Source: an uncultured Roseateles sp.
Lineage (GTDB): Bacteria > Pseudomonadota > Gammaproteobacteria > Burkholderiales > Burkholderiaceae
Direction of reading: 5' to 3'
DNA length: 8,263 bases
Assembly (NCBI GenBank): GCA_946480605.1
Contig: CAMLKW010000198.1
Location: 1 to 8,263, forward strand
Part shown: one piece after another, positions 6,056-8,263 of the stretch
Layout of the letters: every line of letters starts with the position of its first letter
Numbering within the stretch: position 1 is the first letter of the stretch
Notes under the pieces: generated by a model
What the model saw: the letters and a program-made list of their open reading frames with translations, nothing else
What the model was told of the DNA's origin: nothing
Databases searched by the model: none
Program-made: the position numbers and the translations under genes

Positions 6056-7894
6056 ATGCCAATACTCTTCAGCCTGACCCTGTGCCGCGGCCTCGGCGCC
6101 CTTGGCCTGGTGGCCGCATCCGCGGCCTGGGCCCAGCCCTCGGGCGGCCCCTACGGCCCGGTGCCACAGCGCTATGTCGTGCCCAAGGCCGCTCATGTCT
6201 ACTTCGTGACGCCCGACGGCAAGGCCGAGGCCTCCGGGGCATCCGTCGAGCAGCCGACCAGCATCGAGTCCGCCATCCGCCGTGTCGTCACGGGCGACGC
6301 CATCGTCATGCGTGGCGGCACCTACCGCACTGGCGGGCTGCAGCTGAACCAGGGCATCAGCATCCAGCCCTACCAGGACGAAGCCCCTGTGCTCAAGGGC
6401 ACGCAGGTGGCGACCGAGTGGCAGGCGCTGCCCAACAACGTCTGGCGCACGACGTGGAAGACGCTCTTCCCGGCCCAACCGCTGGGCTGGTGGCACGCCG
6501 AGCGCGAAGGGGCCTTGACGCCGTTGCACCGCTTCAACAACGACATGGTCTTCATCGACGGCGAGGCACTGCCCTCTGCCGGCTGGGCCGGCGAGGTGGT
6601 GGGCGGCAAGGGCTTCTACATCGACTACGCCAAGGGCCACGTCTACATTGGCGTGAACCCGGCTGGCAAGACGGTGGAGATCACCGCGCACGACGTGGCG
6701 CTGCACCGTCCATCGCGCGAGGTCCACGGCAAGCCGTCCGACCGCAAGGGCTTCACGATGCGCGGCATCACGCTCACGCAATACGCCTACCGCGCCATCG
6801 ACATCGAGGGCAAGAAGCCCGCGACGCTGGTGTCCGAGGAGCCCACCGACGATCCGCTCGGTCCGTCCCCCGAAAGCGAGCACGGCAAGGAGGTCGTCGG
6901 CACCGTGCTGGAGAACGTCACCATCAGCCATTGCTCGCGCGTGGCCGGCTTCTTCCGCGGCGACAAGCTGGTCATCCGCAACTCGCTGATCAGCGACACC
7001 AGCACCGAGGGCATCTACGTGATCGGCTCGTCCGACGTGCTGCTGGAGCGCAACCTGATCCGGCGCAACAACGTCGAGCGCCTGACCGGCTACTACCCGG
7101 CCGCGGTGAAGATCTTCAACCAGTCGCACCGCGTGGTGGTGCGCGACAACCTTGTGGTCGAGCAGCCTTACTCCAACGGCGTCTGGTGGGACGTGGGCAA
7201 CCGTGACGGCGTGTTCGTCAACAACCATGTCGAGGGCACGATGGCCGGGGTCTTCTTCGAGATCTCCAGCGGCCTGACGGTGGCGGGCAACGTGTTCGTC
7301 AACAACCAGCAGGGCGCGCGCATCCTCAACGCCGCCGGCGCCAAGTTCCATCACAACACCTTCGTCAACTCGCCGGTGCTGATCGACCGCACCGAGCGCA
7401 GCGCCCAGGGCGACCATTTCGGCTGGCATCCACAGACCGGGCCCGACGTGAACGAGCGCGTGGGCCATGTGTTCGAGGCCAACCTGCTGGTGGCCGACGC
7501 GGGCGTCAAGGGCCCGCTGCTGCGCTTCGAGCAGCCGCCGGTGATCTGCGGCAAGGTCACGGCGCCCATGACCACGCGCGTGGACGGCAACGTCTACATC
7601 CGCGCGGGTGCGGGCCAGCCGCTGATCAGCTGGGCGCCGGTGGCGGGCTCACCCTGCCAGGCCAGCTATGCGACGCTGGATGACTTCCGCAAGGCCCAGT
7701 CGGGTCTGGAGACCGCCGGCCAGTCGCTGGCGGCGCCTGCCGGTGCCGTTTTCCGCAGCCCGGAGCTGCGCCGCTACGAGCTGGCCCGCGTGCCCGAGGG
7801 CGTGCAGCCGCTGCCCGTGGACCCGGCGCTGCGCAGACTGCTGGGCTGGACACAGGCCACGCACCTGCCCGGCGCGCTGCCTGCCGCCCGCTGA
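6056..7894 (+). CDS. Secreted right-handed parallel beta-helix protein, probable polysaccharide-active enzyme
   Basis: Predicted secreted protein of 612 residues. The signal peptide likely ends at AWA|QP (after 26). Residues about 45-110 resemble the opening of beta-helix enzymes (VYFVTPDGKAEASG, IESAIRRVVTGDAIVMRGGTYR). About 125-215 is a less regular inserted region rich in W and containing FIDGEALPSAGW. The helix proper is about 230-435, with repeated coils of N-rich turns such as VLENVTISHCSR, LVIRNSLISD, VLLERNLIRRNN, VVVRDNLVVE, GVFVNNHVEG and LTVAGNVFVNN. The stretch GVWWDVGN...GVFFEISS puts D379 and E402 23 residues apart, about one helical coil, so they may stack as an acidic pair. 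Similar folds occur in polysaccharide lyases and in GH families such as GH120 and GH141; I cannot assign a family. Its position after a GH43 gene and the LacI-type operator suggest glycan breakdown. The reaction is unknown. Confidence 0.88.
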   Translation: MPILFSLTLCRGLGALGLVAASAAWAQPSGGPYGPVPQRYVVPKAAHVYFVTPDGKAEASGASVEQPTSIESAIRRVVTGDAIVMRGGTYRTGGLQLNQGISIQPYQDEAPVLKGTQVATEWQALPNNVWRTTWKTLFPAQPLGWWHAEREGALTPLHRFNNDMVFIDGEALPSAGWAGEVVGGKGFYIDYAKGHVYIGVNPAGKTVEITAHDVALHRPSREVHGKPSDRKGFTMRGITLTQYAYRAIDIEGKKPATLVSEEPTDDPLGPSPESEHGKEVVGTVLENVTISHCSRVAGFFRGDKLVIRNSLISDTSTEGIYVIGSSDVLLERNLIRRNNVERLTGYYPAAVKIFNQSHRVVVRDNLVVEQPYSNGVWWDVGNRDGVFVNNHVEGTMAGVFFEISSGLTVAGNVFVNNQQGARILNAAGAKFHHNTFVNSPVLIDRTERSAQGDHFGWHPQTGPDVNERVGHVFEANLLVADAGVKGPLLRFEQPPVICGKVTAPMTTRVDGNVYIRAGAGQPLISWAPVAGSPCQASYATLDDFRKAQSGLETAGQSLAAPAGAVFRSPELRRYELARVPEGVQPLPVDPALRRLLGWTQATHLPGALPAAR

Positions 7895-7950
7895 CGGCCG
7901 ACGCCCCGCTCCGGACTATGCTTGGACGCGTAGTCCGGGTCGGCCGTCAG
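7891..7950. repeat. Large inverted repeat with 23-bp bulged stem
   Basis: CTGACGGCCGAC (7891-7902) pairs perfectly with GTCGGCCGTCAG (7939-7950). Inside it CCGGACTATGC (7911-7921) pairs with GCGTAGTCCGG (7928-7938) with one T-G wobble and a six-base loop. The only interruption is an eight-base bulge on the left arm (7903-7910). The left arm includes the stop codon of the beta-helix gene. No T-run follows, so it is not a classical intrinsic terminator, although a 3'-end or transcript-stabilising role is likely. A TATGCT within it could also serve as a -10 for the next gene. Confidence 0.7.
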
Positions 7951-7987
7951 ACGATCGACCGCCACGTCAGCAGCAGAAGTCCCCTCC

Positions 7988-8263
7988 ATGTCGAAACCCA
8001 GCGGCAAACGCCCGCAAGCCTCCGGCAGCGCCAGCACCAAGAGCTCCAGCCCGCGTGCCAACAGCCGGCCCTACACGCCGCAGCGCCTGCTGAGCCTGTC
8101 GGTCCACCACGAGGTGCGGCGCAAGACCCAGGCCCTGTCCGCCTTCAAGGACGCCAAGGACCCGCGCCCGGCCAGCGCCGCCGGTGCGCCGCTCGCAGAC
8201 GACGGCCCCGCGCCCCAGCACTGGCCCGAGGTCTATACCCGCCGGCTCGCACGGCCGCATGAC
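7988..8263 (+). CDS. Unrecognised basic protein, N-terminal part
   Basis: An open frame of 92 codons from the ATG at 7988 that runs off the window end without a stop. It begins MSKPSGKRPQ and has a Ser/Ala/Pro/Lys/Arg-rich, probably disordered first 30 residues. More ordered text follows around 27-55 (YTPQRLLSLSVHHEVRRKTQ), then another low-complexity stretch rich in A, P and D, and HWPEVYTRRLARPHD at the edge. No signal peptide or membrane segment is seen. Third positions are nearly all G or C in this frame, far more consistently than in the overlapping frames, which supports it as the coding one. The Shine-Dalgarno is weak (AGAAG around 7974-7978). I do not recognise the family and cannot assign a function. 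Confidence 0.65.
   Translation, partial: MSKPSGKRPQASGSASTKSSSPRANSRPYTPQRLLSLSVHHEVRRKTQALSAFKDAKDPRPASAAGAPLADDGPAPQHWPEVYTRRLARPHD

Noticed and set aside
5702..7468. 588-codon open frame on the minus strand
   Set aside because: Antisense to the GH43 and beta-helix genes; the product is a V/A/G/H/D-rich mirror of their codons, with no signal peptide or domain.
7918..8262. 114-codon frame overlapping the last gene, and a minus-strand frame at 7967-8260
   Set aside because: Neither shows the near-constant G/C third positions of the 7988 frame. Their products are P/Q/R-rich or G/A/V-rich shadows.
1..8263. CRISPR arrays, tRNA or rRNA genes, insertion sequences, attachment sites
   Set aside because: No spaced direct repeats, cloverleaf, transposase or integrase reading frame was seen. 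Composition is even throughout, with no sign of recent transfer.

Overview
The window is uniformly GC-rich, with third codon positions almost always G or C. It is tightly packed, and every supported gene lies on the + strand. Start/stop overlaps of the ATGA type, weak Shine-Dalgarno sites and the protein families present fit a high-GC proteobacterium. I would guess Burkholderiales (Roseateles/Rubrivivax-like), but this is inference from composition and protein style, not from a marker gene. There is no tRNA, rRNA, insertion sequence, phage gene or CRISPR array.

Layout. (1) Positions 1-1327 hold a LytS/YehU-type sensor kinase, cut by the window start, and its LytTR response regulator, joined by an ATGA overlap. 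(2) Positions 1373-2116 hold a solitary secreted family-3 solute-binding protein with no permease or ATPase beside it. (3) Positions 2172-4983 form a three-gene unit for alkylated-DNA repair: an Ada-like sensor fused to an AlkA glycosylase, an Ogt-type O6-methylguanine methyltransferase and an EamA/DMT membrane transporter. Both junctions are ATGA overlaps and the unit closes with a 14-bp hairpin. (4) Positions 5042-7894 hold two secreted carbohydrate-active proteins: a GH43 beta-propeller glycosidase and a right-handed beta-helix protein. A LacI-type palindromic operator sits just before the second gene. (5) Positions 7891-7950 form a very large inverted repeat over the end of the beta-helix gene. 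(6) From 7988 to the window end runs the start of an unrecognised basic, low-complexity protein.

How they work together. The repair unit resembles, from memory, the mycobacterial Ada-AlkA plus Ogt arrangement. The sensor domain would accept methyl groups from DNA methylphosphotriesters and switch on its own operon. AlkA would then excise methylated purines and Ogt would repair O6-methylguanine directly. The transporter is the unexpected member. The GH43/beta-helix pair looks like a small plant- or microbial-polysaccharide utilisation unit under sugar-responsive LacI control; its regulator and importers are not in the window.

The most notable observations are the transporter coupled to alkylation repair, the LacI-type operator with the uncharacterised beta-helix enzyme candidate, the near-identical -10/start motifs that predict leaderless or almost leaderless mRNAs for two unrelated genes, and the 23-bp-stem inverted repeat at 7891-7950. 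I did not find convincing evidence of a wholly new system.
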